A stretch of 64,000 nt of DNA from Sinanaerobacter sp. ZZT-01 (GCF_035621135.1 NZ_CP141728.1:930001-994000), one strand, 5' to 3'. Shown: positions 44,431 through 53,219, counted from the stretch's first letter. Notes: a model not told the origin generated them from the sequence alone. A program made the numbers and translations.

Positions 44431-44985
44431 TTATTTAAATCGATACTGGGTAAAAAATGGATGCAGTGAATTTACTTCAAACATTGATTTTTGTTCTTCC
44501 TCGTTGCTGCTCGTCTTCTCTCTCGGCTTAGTATTTGACAGAAGAGGATCCTCTTCAGCAGTTTGGATTAATGCCAGTAAAATCTTCGCCTCTCTCTTTG
44601 CTTTTTGGAGATTAAACTTGTGCGTTCTCACAGTCGCTGCGCTGATATTCATTGCTTCACAAATGGTTTTATTATCATCTCGTTCATATAAATGGGTTAA
44701 TATGCTTTTTTGTATTTCCGAAAGTCCGCAAATCTGTTTATCAAGGTTAATCAATACATTGAAGGATCCGCCGTGTTCCTCCTTCACATGCTCCGATACT
44801 GCTTTTTCAGCAGTAAACAGCTTTTCGGCATTAGGGTAAATAATACCATTCTCAAAGGTTTCCCCGCAAAAGATACAAGAAAACTCTCCGGTTTTTGGAT
44901 TGTTTACATATCCATTTATTAATTCGTCAACTGAAAGATCTTTAAAGTCTTTATAGATATCATTTTCCATTGTTTTTGTATTCAT
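44431..44985 (-). CDS. Zinc-finger / LuxR-like HTH transcriptional regulator
   Basis: A 184-residue protein. The N-terminal part holds a C-x2-C...H-x4-H pattern (FSCIFCGETFENG, then SEHVKEEH), a likely zinc finger. A LuxR/sigma-4-type helix-turn-helix follows at about residues 100-145 (LSEIQKSILTHLYERDDNKT..., SAATVRTHKFNLQ). The C-terminal 40 residues are acidic and unstructured. First gene of the five-gene cluster and so its probable autoregulated controller; the ligand is unknown, and the finger domain could sense metal or redox state. Confidence 0.83.
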   Translation of the reverse strand: MNTKTMENDIYKDFKDLSVDELINGYVNNPKTGEFSCIFCGETFENGIIYPNAEKLFTAEKAVSEHVKEEHGGSFNVLINLDKQICGLSEIQKSILTHLYERDDNKTICEAMNISAATVRTHKFNLQKAKREAKILLALIQTAEEDPLLSNTKPREKTSSNEEEQKSMFEVNSLHPFFTQYRFK

Positions 44986-45135
44986 CGCCTTCTCCTAATT
45001 AAAACATAAATGAAAAACGTTTAGTTATAAACAAACATTATCATATTTCATTTATATTTTCAATATCCTTAATCGTATTTATTTTAATTTTGGCAAAATT
45101 GCTTAAAGTGAAACATATTCTCCTTTTTTCTCCAA

Positions 45136-45171
45136 AATAAAAAAGAGCTTTCTGAGAATCCAAGAAAGTTC
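45136..45171 (-). terminator. Terminator after the Mrp gene
   Basis: Minus strand GAACTTTCT pairs with AGAAAGCTC (one G-T pair), followed by TTTTTTATTTT. Confidence 0.8.
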
Positions 45172-45190
45172 TTTTTCTATCATTTTCGTC

Positions 45191-46024
45191 TTAAACAGTC
45201 AGTAATGCCTGCACGGCTTTGTCCAGCTCTATCGTATTAAAAAACTCAATGGCACCCTTATCACATGCTTTTGCAATTTCCGGATTCATCGCCAGCTTTG
45301 CCAAAACTTTTAATTGATGCTTGTCTGCGGTTTCATCAATATGGCTTTCTCCGAAAACGTTGATTTTTTCATCGCAATGCGGACATTTCACATAGCTCAT
45401 GTTTTCCACCAATCCAACAATCGGAATGTTCATCATCTTCGCCATATTAACCGCTTTGGCAACAATCATGGAAACCAGATCCTGCGGAGATGTCACAACT
45501 ACAATCCCGTCTACCGGTAACGACTGAAAGACTGTGAGAGGCACATCACCTGTTCCGGGCGGCATGTCTACAAACAGATAATCCACATTTTCCCAAATTA
45601 CTTCAGTCCAAAATTGCTTTACCGTTCCCGCAATTACAGGACCTCTCCAAATCACGGGGTCAGTGTCATCTTCAAGCAGTAGGTTAGCAGACATAATTTG
45701 AATGCCGGTCTTTGTCAATGCCGGAAAGATACCATGTTCCGTTCCAGTTGCTTTTTCTGTAATCCCAAACATCTTCGGAATAGAAGGACCTGTGATGTCT
45801 GCATCCAATATGCCTGTGTGATAACCTTCACGGCTCATCAGTACCGCCAGCATTCCGGTAACTAAGGATTTTCCGACTCCTCCTTTACCGCTTACTACAC
45901 CAATTACCTTTTTAATGCTGCTCTTTGCATGCGGCTTCTCCTGAAAGCTCTTAGGATCTCTTTCACTACAATTTTCACCGCAGCTTCCGCAATCGTGGCT
46001 ACAGTTTTCGCTAACTTGACTCAT
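45191..46024 (-). CDS. Mrp/NBP35-family iron-sulfur carrier ATPase
   Basis: A 277-residue P-loop ATPase. It starts with a Cys-rich region (NCSHDCGSCGENCSE), as in Nbp35-type proteins, then the deviant Walker A VSGKGGVGKS near residue 45, switch region DADITGPSIPKMFG and the C-terminal YVKCPHCDEKINVFG, whose CxxC can hold a bridging 4Fe-4S cluster. Works in assembly or delivery of Fe-S clusters. GGAGG lies before the ATG. Single gene with terminator, close to genes for the Fe-S-rich Rnf and flavin attachment. Confidence 0.92.
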   Translation of the reverse strand: MSQVSENCSHDCGSCGENCSERDPKSFQEKPHAKSSIKKVIGVVSGKGGVGKSLVTGMLAVLMSREGYHTGILDADITGPSIPKMFGITEKATGTEHGIFPALTKTGIQIMSANLLLEDDTDPVIWRGPVIAGTVKQFWTEVIWENVDYLFVDMPPGTGDVPLTVFQSLPVDGIVVVTSPQDLVSMIVAKAVNMAKMMNIPIVGLVENMSYVKCPHCDEKINVFGESHIDETADKHQLKVLAKLAMNPEIAKACDKGAIEFFNTIELDKAVQALLTV

Positions 46025-46164
46025 TTTTATCCTCCATATCTTTAAATACCTTCTTTAGCAGTATGAATCATAGTTTTTATTATATTGAACATACGCTCAT
46101 TTGTCAATTTCTCCCGTCAGTGAGATCGCCTCTGGGTGCACGAATAGACTCGCTTCTAAGGGTT

Positions 46165-47181
46165 CTATTCTTTCATTAGAGCGACGCCTTCTGTGCTGAC
46201 GACCGTTCCGTCCTTTTTCACAAAAATCGCTTCATACTCGGGCATAGAATCTATCAGTGTCTTTGCTTCTTCAAAACCAAGCATTAGGCAGGTGGTTGAG
46301 AGGCCGTCACAATCCACGGATCGAGGACCGATGATGCTGATCCCATCTAAATCCGTTTTCATCGGATACCCAGTCTGCGGATCTAAAATATGATAATACA
46401 AAACACCCTTTTCAATGAAATTACGCTCATACGTTCCAGACGTTACTATAGATTTATCTTTCATCCCAACCGTTCCCAGAATTTCTTTTTCTCCCTGGCT
46501 TTCCTCGCCAAAAGGTTTTTCAATTCCTATTTGAAAGGGAACTCCCTCGCTCTTTTCTCCGATGCAGACAACATTTCCGCCTAAATTAATAATCGCTTTT
46601 GAAACACCATTCTCTTTGAGAAATACAGCAGCCTTATCTGCGATGTATCCTTTTGCAATTCCTCCTAAATCTAATTTTGCCTGCGGATCTTCCAAAGCCA
46701 CTTCATTCTGTTCTCCGTTCTGTGTTACATGAATGCGTGCATATCCGATGTGAGGAAGTGCCGCTTCAATCTGCTTTTCATCGGGCACCGAAGGATTGTC
46801 TCCACTGAAATTCCAAAGCTCTGCCAGTTCACCCACTGTAATATCAAATAATCCTCTTGAAATCTGACCGTACTCCATTCCTTTTAGTATCACTTCCGCA
46901 GTCGTCTTATCCACTGCGACCGAAGCACCTTCAGCTGCATTGATTTTTCCAATATCGCTTTGGGATATTGTACGGCTCAAGCGATTTTCGTATTCTCTGC
47001 AAAGTGCAAATGCATCTTTTAAAAGCTGTTCATCCCCACCTTCATATAATGTAATTTTACATACCGTGTTCAGTAAAAAATCAGTCTGCGAAAGAGGTAC
47101 TTTCCCTGCACAGGAGGTTTGTGTTACAATAAAAATCAAGATAAAAATACATCCTAAGAGCCTGCGTTGCAATTTCTTCAT
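46165..47181 (-). CDS. apbE: FAD:protein FMN transferase ApbE
   Basis: A 338-residue exported flavin transferase that links FMN to Thr in D-x(s/t)GA-T motifs such as those of RnfD and RnfG. The N-terminus is a lipoprotein-like signal (membrane run, then TSCAGK with the Cys at about residue 25). Family blocks are ENRLSRTISQSDIGKIN, LDLGGIAKGYIADKAA and the metal-site region VTSGTYERNF and SVDCDGLSTTCL. It is divergent from the NusG-II gene by only 42 bases. The only flavinylation targets visible in the window are RnfD and RnfG, 9 kb away. Confidence 0.93.
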   Translation of the reverse strand: MKKLQRRLLGCIFILIFIVTQTSCAGKVPLSQTDFLLNTVCKITLYEGGDEQLLKDAFALCREYENRLSRTISQSDIGKINAAEGASVAVDKTTAEVILKGMEYGQISRGLFDITVGELAELWNFSGDNPSVPDEKQIEAALPHIGYARIHVTQNGEQNEVALEDPQAKLDLGGIAKGYIADKAAVFLKENGVSKAIINLGGNVVCIGEKSEGVPFQIGIEKPFGEESQGEKEILGTVGMKDKSIVTSGTYERNFIEKGVLYYHILDPQTGYPMKTDLDGISIIGPRSVDCDGLSTTCLMLGFEEAKTLIDSMPEYEAIFVKKDGTVVSTEGVALMKE

Positions 47182-47223
47182 AAGTTCCTCGCATTCTTTT
47201 AATAAATCTCCAGGTGGTATAAC

Positions 47224-47589
47224 ATGATAAAAAAAGCCGATATTTTATTGGGAATCGCACTCACGCTACTATGTCTTTGCTTATCCTTTTTCATTGCTCA
47301 AAGTGATGTTTCCCCAAAATATGTCAAAGTGACGGTAGGCTCCGAACTCTATGGTACCTATGATCTGTCACAAAATCAAGACATAACGATTAAAAAAAAC
47401 GGGCATATCAATGTGATTCGTATATTAGACGAGCAAGTCCAAATGATCGAATCGGACTGCAAAAACCAGGTATGTGTGAATCAAGGGCGTATCGGACGCA
47501 CAAACCAAAGCATTCTATGTCTTCCCAATCACGTAATGGTGACAATTGAAGGTGAAGCCAGCAATGATTTTGACTCCATTTCCTACTAG
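47224..47589 (+). CDS. NusG domain II-containing membrane protein
   Basis: A 121-residue protein with one N-terminal helix (about residues 7-25) and an outside NusG-II-like beta domain holding a Cys pair, ESDCKNQVCVNQGRIG. Proteins of this type sit next to apbE, Gx-transporter and rnf genes in many Firmicutes and are thought to support the extracellular flavoprotein system; their exact role is not settled. AGGTGG precedes the ATG. Followed after 40 bases by the Gx-transporter gene. Confidence 0.85.
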   Translation: MIKKADILLGIALTLLCLCLSFFIAQSDVSPKYVKVTVGSELYGTYDLSQNQDITIKKNGHINVIRILDEQVQMIESDCKNQVCVNQGRIGRTNQSILCLPNHVMVTIEGEASNDFDSISY

Positions 47590-47595
47590 AAAAAA

Positions 47596-47618
47596 GACAC
47601 CTTACGGTGTCGCTTATT
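47596..47618 (+). terminator. Short hairpin between the NusG-II and Gx genes
   Basis: GACACC-TTAC-GGTGTC followed by GCTTATTT; the T run is poor, so it may only dampen transcription or protect the message. Confidence 0.35.
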
Positions 47619-47629
47619 TGAGGTAACTT

Positions 47630-48148
47630 ATGTCTAAAAATACGATATCTTTAAAAATCAAAAAACTATCCATAAGTGCAGCGCTTACTTCACTTGCACT
47701 TATTTTCTCCTATATCGAGTTTTTAATTCCGTTTTCTTTCGGAAACACCGGTATCAAGTTGGGGTTGGCCAATGTGGTTATCCTCGTAGCACTTTACACT
47801 CTTGGTGCATCTTATGCCTTTTCTATTAATCTGCTTCGGGTGGTTCTTTCCGGTCTGCTGTTCGGCAACGTATTTGCCATCGCTTATTCCTTTGCCGGTG
47901 CCTTATTCAGCTTTCTATGCATGCTTCTTCTGAAAAAGACAAACTGGTTTAGTATCATCGGCGTAAGTATGGCAGGCGGTGTTGCACACAACCTCGGTCA
48001 GATTATCATTGCTGCCTTTCTGGTTGAAAGCATGAAGATCTTCTATTATTTTCCGGTCCTTGTTTTTTCGGGAATGATTACCGGAATTTTAATCGGTGTA
48101 ATCGCCCATTTCCTCTGCAATCGCATCAATCAATGGAGACGTCTTTAA
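47630..48148 (+). CDS. Gx transporter family protein (HepT/S-component-like)
   Basis: A 172-residue membrane protein with five to six helices, of the Gx-transporter family once labelled heptaprenyl diphosphate synthase component I. The family resembles ECF S-components (LGLANVVILVALYTLG). It co-occurs with NusG-II, ApbE and Rnf genes. A role in moving the flavin or a quinone-like molecule needed outside the cell is a guess based on this context. Its last 60 bases overlap, tail to tail, the end of the next gene on the minus strand. Confidence 0.83.
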   Translation: MSKNTISLKIKKLSISAALTSLALIFSYIEFLIPFSFGNTGIKLGLANVVILVALYTLGASYAFSINLLRVVLSGLLFGNVFAIAYSFAGALFSFLCMLLLKKTNWFSIIGVSMAGGVAHNLGQIIIAAFLVESMKIFYYFPVLVFSGMITGILIGVIAHFLCNRINQWRRL

Positions 48149-48568
48149 ATTGAGCCAACATCCGTTCTTCGCGGCATGGCATTTTGACAGCTCTAATACC
48201 TGAACGCATTCCTTCCAGCGCAGATCATAAAATCTTCCCTCAATCTCTTCTTTTTCATAATCAACTTCTGCTATAATCTGTAAATTTCCTTCCGTAAAAC
48301 TGTCTTTATCCGTTCCTGATAGAATTACTTCTTTTAAATACAGTTTACCGGATTCTCTTTCAATATATCCGACGACAGGAAAAGTCTTTCTTGTATATTC
48401 CTGAACTCTTTTTGCTTCTTTCTCATCCAAAATAATCTCCGTAATCCTACCCTTCACATTCCCATCTTCGTCTATCGTTTCAATACATAAAATCAATGGG
48501 GTGTCCGGAATATAATCATGAATCCGTTCAAAATAAGTAACACCAGTCCAATTTCCCAGTAATTTCAT
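48089..48568 (-). CDS. Hypothetical protein, beta-rich
   Basis: A 159-residue soluble protein with alternating short strands (TGVTYFERIHDYIP, GRITEIILDEKEAK, ERESGKLYLKEVIL), two Cys near the end and no signal peptide. Unrecognised. GAGGGG lies 6 bases before the ATG, so it is real. It overlaps the Gx-transporter gene by 60 bases at the 3' ends, which would make complementary transcripts. Confidence 0.65.
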   Translation of the reverse strand: MKLLGNWTGVTYFERIHDYIPDTPLILCIETIDEDGNVKGRITEIILDEKEAKRVQEYTRKTFPVVGYIERESGKLYLKEVILSGTDKDSFTEGNLQIIAEVDYEKEEIEGRFYDLRWKECVQVLELSKCHAAKNGCWLNLKTSPLIDAIAEEMGDYTD

Positions 48569-48760
48569 AATAAACCCCTCACTTTTTTAATCCTTGTGTT
48601 TCTTTATTAATTTTTATATTTTACTGTACTTTTAGTGTATTGCGGCTGCATTATTCTGTCAATACTTTTAAGGACTATTTATTATTTCTTTTATGACTTT
48701 GTGACAGAAAATAAAAAGAGTTATGATATTGGAGAATATAGGTCGTTAGGAGTTGCATTT

Positions 48761-49111
48761 ATGGATAATTTACAAATACAAATTGGCATTAAAATACGTG
48801 AATTTCGTAACGCTTTAGGTTACAGCATCGAAGAATTATCACATAAAGCTGGATTAAACCCTTCCCATTTAGGGAAGATCGAACGAGGCGAACGCAATTT
48901 CACAATTGGCAGCTTAGAGAAAATCTTAAATGCCTTGTACCTAACTCCTGCCGAATTCTTTTCTGAAAATAAAGCACCTTGCCCCTCTGAAAATTATTTG
49001 ATTACAAAAACGTTGTCATATTTGCAATGCATGACGGTAGAAGAGCAGGAACACATCTATAAAACTGCGGTTTTTCTATCGGAACGCCAGCCGCATAAAC
49101 TCAAAGAATAA
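48761..49111 (+). CDS. XRE-family transcriptional regulator
   Basis: A 116-residue regulator with a Cro/CI-type helix-turn-helix at about residues 10-65 (IREFRNALGYSIEELSHKAG, NPSHLGKIERGERN). A short C-terminal helix region follows. The ATG at 48761 has TTAGGAG upstream; the longer frame begins in a hydrophobic sequence that makes no sense for this family. Single gene with its own terminator, upstream of the permease. Target unknown. Confidence 0.87.
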   Translation: MDNLQIQIGIKIREFRNALGYSIEELSHKAGLNPSHLGKIERGERNFTIGSLEKILNALYLTPAEFFSENKAPCPSENYLITKTLSYLQCMTVEEQEHIYKTAVFLSERQPHKLKE

Positions 49112-49138
49112 CCAATATTTTTGTAATATTCTTATTAT

Positions 49139-49177
49139 AATAACTTTTTAGCTGCTTGTTAAAAAGTTATTTTTTTG
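49139..49177 (+). terminator. Terminator after the XRE gene
   Basis: AATAACTTTTTA pairs perfectly with TAAAAAGTTATT across a 9-base loop, then T7. Confidence 0.9.
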
Positions 49178-49283
49178 TATTGCACTTTAGAAAAGAAAAG
49201 ACTATTATGTATAAGTTGGTCTAATCTGCTTATCTTAAAGCATAAAGATATAGGCCAAAAAATATTATTTGGAGGTATCAAGA

Positions 49284-50552
49284 ATGATTTCACAGCAATT
49301 CATCTCAATTGTTATATTTATTGTGGTAATCGTTGCAATCATGTCTGAAAAAGTGCATCGTGCAGTCGCTGCCATAACCGGCTCTGTATTGCTCGTCTTA
49401 TTGCGAGTGTTGAGCATCGATGCTTGTATTTCGTACATTGACTTTAACACAATCGGAGTCTTAATCGGCATGATGCTGTTTGTCGCTGTAGTCAAAAACT
49501 CCGGTATATTTGAATATATTGCGATAAAAGCCGCAAAGCTGGCAAAAGGAAATCCATGGAAAATAATGATGTTTTTCATGCTTCTAACCGCTGTGCTGTC
49601 CGCATTTTTAGACAACGTAACCACCGTGCTGCTTATGGGGCCGATGACGATTGCCATCACTCGCATGCTAAAGATCAATCCAGTTCCTTTCTTAATGACA
49701 CAAATACTCTCTTCCAACGTTGGCGGTACCGCAACGCTCATCGGTGACCCTCCAAACATTATGATTGGAAGTGCCGCACATCTGAGTTTTATGGACTTTA
49801 TCGTTAACTTAGGCCCAGCCATTTTGGTTATTTTAGCAATAACGATCTTATGTGTTTACTTCATTTATGGAAGACATCTCATTGTTGACGATTCTGCAAT
49901 ACAAGAGGTTCTTAAGTTAGACGAACGAAAATCCGTAAAAGATCCATCTTTAATGCGAAAAAGTGTTATTTTAACTTTTTTTGTTGCAATTGGTTTTATG
50001 CTGCACAGCACACTTGGAATCGAATCCTGCATTGTTGCTCTTACAGCGGCCTGCATCATTCTCATTGTCGGAAAGCAAGATGTCGATGAAATTATTGCCG
50101 GAGTCGAATGGTCAACCATTGTATTTTTCACTGGACTATTTATCGTCGTTGGTGGTATGGTAGAAGTAGGTGTAATTGATAAGCTTGCACACCTGCTAAT
50201 GAAAGCAACGGAAGGACATATGGCCGTTACTATGTTGGCTCTTCTTTGGATTTCCGCTATCTTATCCTCCATATTGGATAACATTCCGTTTGTTGCCACG
50301 TTGATTCCTCTTATCCTTACTATGGAACAAAGCGGACTTAATGTCACACCTCTTTGGTGGGCAATTTCACTGGGTGCTTGTCTGGGAGGAAACGGAACTT
50401 TAATCGGAGCTTCTGCAAATGTTGTATTATCCGGTATCAGTAATAAGCATGGTTACCCGATTACCTTTGTACAATATCTAAAAATCGGATATCCTATGAT
50501 GATTCTCTCTGTGGTGCTGTCTACCATTTATTTGGTAGTTCGGTTTGTTTAA
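49284..50552 (+). CDS. ArsB/NhaD (SLC13-like) anion or ion permease
   Basis: A 422-residue membrane protein of the ion-transporter superfamily. The inverted-repeat signatures are FLDNVTTVLLMGPMT near residue 110 and ILDNIPFVATLIPLI near 330, each followed by a substrate loop (GGTATLIGDPPNIMIG; GGNGTLIGASANVV). Relatives move arsenite, Na+/H+, citrate or sulfate; substrate unknown. GGAGG lies before the ATG; the in-frame TTG at 49269 overlaps it. Paired with the unknown protein 39 bases downstream. Confidence 0.86.
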   Translation: MISQQFISIVIFIVVIVAIMSEKVHRAVAAITGSVLLVLLRVLSIDACISYIDFNTIGVLIGMMLFVAVVKNSGIFEYIAIKAAKLAKGNPWKIMMFFMLLTAVLSAFLDNVTTVLLMGPMTIAITRMLKINPVPFLMTQILSSNVGGTATLIGDPPNIMIGSAAHLSFMDFIVNLGPAILVILAITILCVYFIYGRHLIVDDSAIQEVLKLDERKSVKDPSLMRKSVILTFFVAIGFMLHSTLGIESCIVALTAACIILIVGKQDVDEIIAGVEWSTIVFFTGLFIVVGGMVEVGVIDKLAHLLMKATEGHMAVTMLALLWISAILSSILDNIPFVATLIPLILTMEQSGLNVTPLWWAISLGACLGGNGTLIGASANVVLSGISNKHGYPITFVQYLKIGYPMMILSVVLSTIYLVVRFV

Positions 50553-50591
50553 TTATCTTTCTCTGTCATCATCCGGAAAGGGAGTGAAACG

Positions 50592-51047
50592 ATGAACAAA
50601 AATACAATCGAAGGCGATTTAATTGAAGTCAGTCTAAGGCAGTTAGGAGCAACCAAAGTAAAAGAAATCAGCAGTGTTATGTATTTCGTAGAATTTGAAC
50701 TAACAGACACTTTAACGATTTCCTACATCTATAATATCACTCATAAGGAAAAATACTATCTGCAGCGTGTAAAGCCATATCCCATTCCGCAGGGTAAATT
50801 TGCTGATGAAAAAGAAATTGTAGACTACATTACAAAAGATGTGAATAAATTTAGAAATGCAGCACAAAGCAGTAATTTTTCAACTTTCCTCTCTGTCACA
50901 GAGAAAGTCTGTATCATTACAGACCATATGGAAGAATTATTTCTGAACCACAATGTGCATGGAGCTGACCTGACACTTTTGAATGATCAGCTTGATGCTT
51001 TAACCAGTGGGATGGACACCGTCCGCCGTGCTGCAAAAGAACTATAA
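50592..51047 (+). CDS. Hypothetical protein, partner of the permease
   Basis: A 151-residue soluble protein of unknown family. The N-terminal 75 residues look like a beta-rich domain (MYFVEFELTDTLTISYIYNI), and the remainder is a helical region with regular heptads (ITDHMEELFL..., LNDQLDALTSGMDTVRRAAKEL). GGGAGTG precedes the ATG. It shares the transcript with the permease and is followed by a terminator, so it may be a cytosolic regulator of that transporter. Confidence 0.65.
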   Translation: MNKNTIEGDLIEVSLRQLGATKVKEISSVMYFVEFELTDTLTISYIYNITHKEKYYLQRVKPYPIPQGKFADEKEIVDYITKDVNKFRNAAQSSNFSTFLSVTEKVCIITDHMEELFLNHNVHGADLTLLNDQLDALTSGMDTVRRAAKEL

Positions 51048-51053
51048 CATAAG

Positions 51054-51100
51054 GAGACAGTAAAAACGGATAAAACTGGATTTACCGTCTCTTTCTTTTT
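51054..51100 (+). terminator. Terminator before the pot operon
   Basis: GAGACAGTAAA pairs (one mismatch) with TTTACCGTCTC, followed by TTTCTTTTT. Confidence 0.82.
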
Positions 51101-51116
51101 AATTTGAGAAAAACTC

Positions 51117-51145
51117 TTGACATTTTTCGCGATTCTCGATATATT
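51117..51145 (+). promoter_or_regulatory. Sigma-A promoter of potABCD
   Basis: TTGACA (51117-51122), 17 bases, TATATT (51140-51145). The start should lie near 51152, giving a leader of about 175 bases. Confidence 0.82.
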
Positions 51146-51151
51146 TTACCT

Positions 51152-51327
51152 TGCTTTAACTAGCATCTAGCCAACCGACAGCTGCGTATGTATCACCTTA
51201 ATCCGTGCCATAGAAAACCCGTAGGTACGGTCAAAAACCTTTTGCGGGGGAGTGATATCAAAAGCACCTGTGGCCACGCAGGAGGTAGTGTCCTGCATGA
51301 CTAAATCCGCAAAGGGGGATGCATAAA
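51152..51327 (+). promoter_or_regulatory. Structured leader RNA before potA, candidate riboswitch
   Basis: The leader is far more structured than an ordinary 5' UTR. Pairings seen: CCGTGCC (51203-51209) with GGTACGG (51224-51230); CCTTTTGCGG (51238-51247) with CCGCAAAGG (51307-51315), extended inward by AGTGAT (51251-51256) with ATGACT (51297-51302, one mismatch); and inside, GCAGGA (51278-51283) with TCCTGC (51291-51296), which competes with CCTG/CAGG. The long helix runs into the GGGGG ribosome site of potA, so it could control translation. It matches no riboswitch class I can recall. Confidence 0.6.
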
Positions 51328-52407
51328 ATGCACAACAATACTTTAATTAGTCTACAAAACATTTCTGTGGAATTCGATGGTGAAAAAATCCTGAATGGAA
51401 TTGACCTCGACATTAATGATAAGGAATTCGTTACACTGCTGGGACCTTCCGGGTGTGGGAAAACAACCACGCTTCGTATTATTGGAGGCTTTATTGATCC
51501 GGATCAGGGTGACGTTTTTTTTAATGGAACAAGGCTGAACGGTGTCCCTCCCTATAAAAGGCACGTGAACACCGTATTTCAAAGATATGCTCTTTTTCCG
51601 CATTTGAATGTCTATGAAAACATCGAATTTGGTCTTAAAATTAGCAAGAAGCTTTCAGAAACCGAACGAAAAGCATTAGTAAAAGAAATGCTCGCTTTGG
51701 TGAATCTAAAAGGTTATGAGCTTCGGAAAGTTACCCAGCTCTCCGGCGGACAGCAGCAGCGTGTCGCCATTGCAAGAGCACTGGTCAATCATCCTCGTGT
51801 TCTGCTCTTGGATGAGCCTTTGGGTGCTTTGGATCTAAAACTGCGTAAGGATATGCAGATTGAACTGAAACGCATTCAACAGCGTCTGAATATCACCTTT
51901 ATCTATGTCACACACGATCAAGAAGAGGCACTTACCATGTCAGACCGAGTCATCGTCATGAAAGATGGAAATATCCTTCAAATTGGCTCACCGACTGATA
52001 TTTATAATGAACCTGTCAATGCTTTTGTTGCCGATTTTATCGGGGAAAGCAATATTTTGGATGGAATCATGCATGAAGATTATCTTGTCGAGTTTGCAGG
52101 AAAAAAATTAGAATGTGTTGATTTTGGATTTGATAAAAAAGAAGCAGTGGATGTTGTCATCCGCCCTGAGGATTGGAAAATTACAGCACCGCAGCAGGGT
52201 CAATTCAGTGCTGTTGTGGATTCCATTATCTTTAAAGGCGTACATTGGGAAATCATTGCAAAGCACGCTGATTTATCCTTTATGATTCATACGACTCAAA
52301 AATACGAAGTCGGAACAAGTATTGGCATGTCTATCATTCCGGAGGATATACACATCATGCATAAAATGCCTCCCGAAGAAGATTCAAAACAGGAGGAGGA
52401 ACAATGA
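51328..52407 (+). CDS. potA: Spermidine/putrescine ABC transporter ATPase PotA
   Basis: A 359-residue ABC ATPase with Walker [10 protein letters not shown] near residue 35, signature [15 protein letters not shown] near 130, Walker [13 protein letters not shown] and the switch His in VTHDQEEAL. The C-terminal TOBE-like regulatory domain is shorter than in E. coli. The second ATG is chosen because the first sits directly on the GGGGG site. First of five genes joined by 4-base overlaps. Confidence 0.93.
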   Translation: MHNNTLISLQNISVEFDGEKILNGIDLDINDKEFVTLLGPSGCGKTTTLRIIGGFIDPDQGDVFFNGTRLNGVPPYKRHVNTVFQRYALFPHLNVYENIEFGLKISKKLSETERKALVKEMLALVNLKGYELRKVTQLSGGQQQRVAIARALVNHPRVLLLDEPLGALDLKLRKDMQIELKRIQQRLNITFIYVTHDQEEALTMSDRVIVMKDGNILQIGSPTDIYNEPVNAFVADFIGESNILDGIMHEDYLVEFAGKKLECVDFGFDKKEAVDVVIRPEDWKITAPQQGQFSAVVDSIIFKGVHWEIIAKHADLSFMIHTTQKYEVGTSIGMSIIPEDIHIMHKMPPEEDSKQEEEQ

Positions 52408-53219
52408 AAATAAAAGCTACCGCTTCTCCATATCTTTTATGGATGATTTTATTCATTATCATTCCTCTGGGTTTGGTTGCTTATTTTTCCGTAACCGACC
52501 GTTCCGGACATTTCAGCTTAGATAATTACAAAGACGCCTTTGCCTATGCACCAGTCATTTTCAACTCTATTTGGCTGGCTATTATTGCAACGGTAGTCTG
52601 CTTAATTCTAGCGTATCCGCTGGCTTACACCTTCTCAAGGAGTAGACCCAGCCATCAAAGGACTCTCATCCTTTTGATTATGCTTCCTATGTGGATGAAC
52701 TTCCTCCTTCGAACCTATGCATGGATGACACTTTTAGAAAACAACGGACTGATTAACCGTTTTTTTGGTTTTTTTGGACTTGGACCCTTTGAAATGATTA
52801 ATACATCAGGCGCAGTCGTTTTGGGGATGGTCTATAACTATCTTCCGTTCATGATTCTTCCTCTATACTCTGTCATGACAAAAATCGACTATTCCCTAAT
52901 TGAAGCCGCACAAGACTTAGGATGTAATTCCATTCAAATTTTAAAAAATGTAATTATCCCACTGAGTATGCCGGGAATCACTACAGGTGTTACGATGGTC
53001 TTTGTTCCTTCTGTTTCCACCTTTGTAATCTCACGCATGCTGGGCGGCGGCTCGAATATGCTCATTGGTGATTTGATTGAAATGCAGTTTTTAGGTAATG
53101 CCTACAATCCAAATCTTGGTTCAGCACTTTCAATGGTGCTTATGGTCATCATCTTAATCTGCATGGCCTTGACCAATATGTTTAGCGATGTGGAAGAAAA
53201 GGAGGGTATGCTGATATGA
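52404..53219 (+). CDS. potB: Spermidine/putrescine ABC permease PotB
   Basis: A 271-residue permease with six helices and the EAA loop ([20 protein letters not shown]) near residue 170 that docks on the ATPase. Overlaps potA and potC by 4 bases each. GGAGGAGG precedes the ATG. Confidence 0.92.
   Translation: MKIKATASPYLLWMILFIIIPLGLVAYFSVTDRSGHFSLDNYKDAFAYAPVIFNSIWLAIIATVVCLILAYPLAYTFSRSRPSHQRTLILLIMLPMWMNFLLRTYAWMTLLENNGLINRFFGFFGLGPFEMINTSGAVVLGMVYNYLPFMILPLYSVMTKIDYSLIEAAQDLGCNSIQILKNVIIPLSMPGITTGVTMVFVPSVSTFVISRMLGGGSNMLIGDLIEMQFLGNAYNPNLGSALSMVLMVIILICMALTNMFSDVEEKEGMLI

Noticed and set aside
49865-50347. A 160-codon minus-strand frame inside the permease gene
   Set aside because: Rich in Ser, Thr and Ile, no ribosome site; shadow of a membrane protein gene.
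51188-51305. A 38-codon frame (starting MYHLNPCHRKP) in the potA leader
   Set aside because: No ribosome site, unnatural composition, and the bases are taken up by stem pairings; treated as RNA, though a leader peptide is not fully excluded.
51257-51315. Resemblance of GGAGGTAGTG...AATCCGC to the start of a small SRP RNA
   Set aside because: The conserved SRP apical loop and overall hairpin are absent, so the likeness is by chance.
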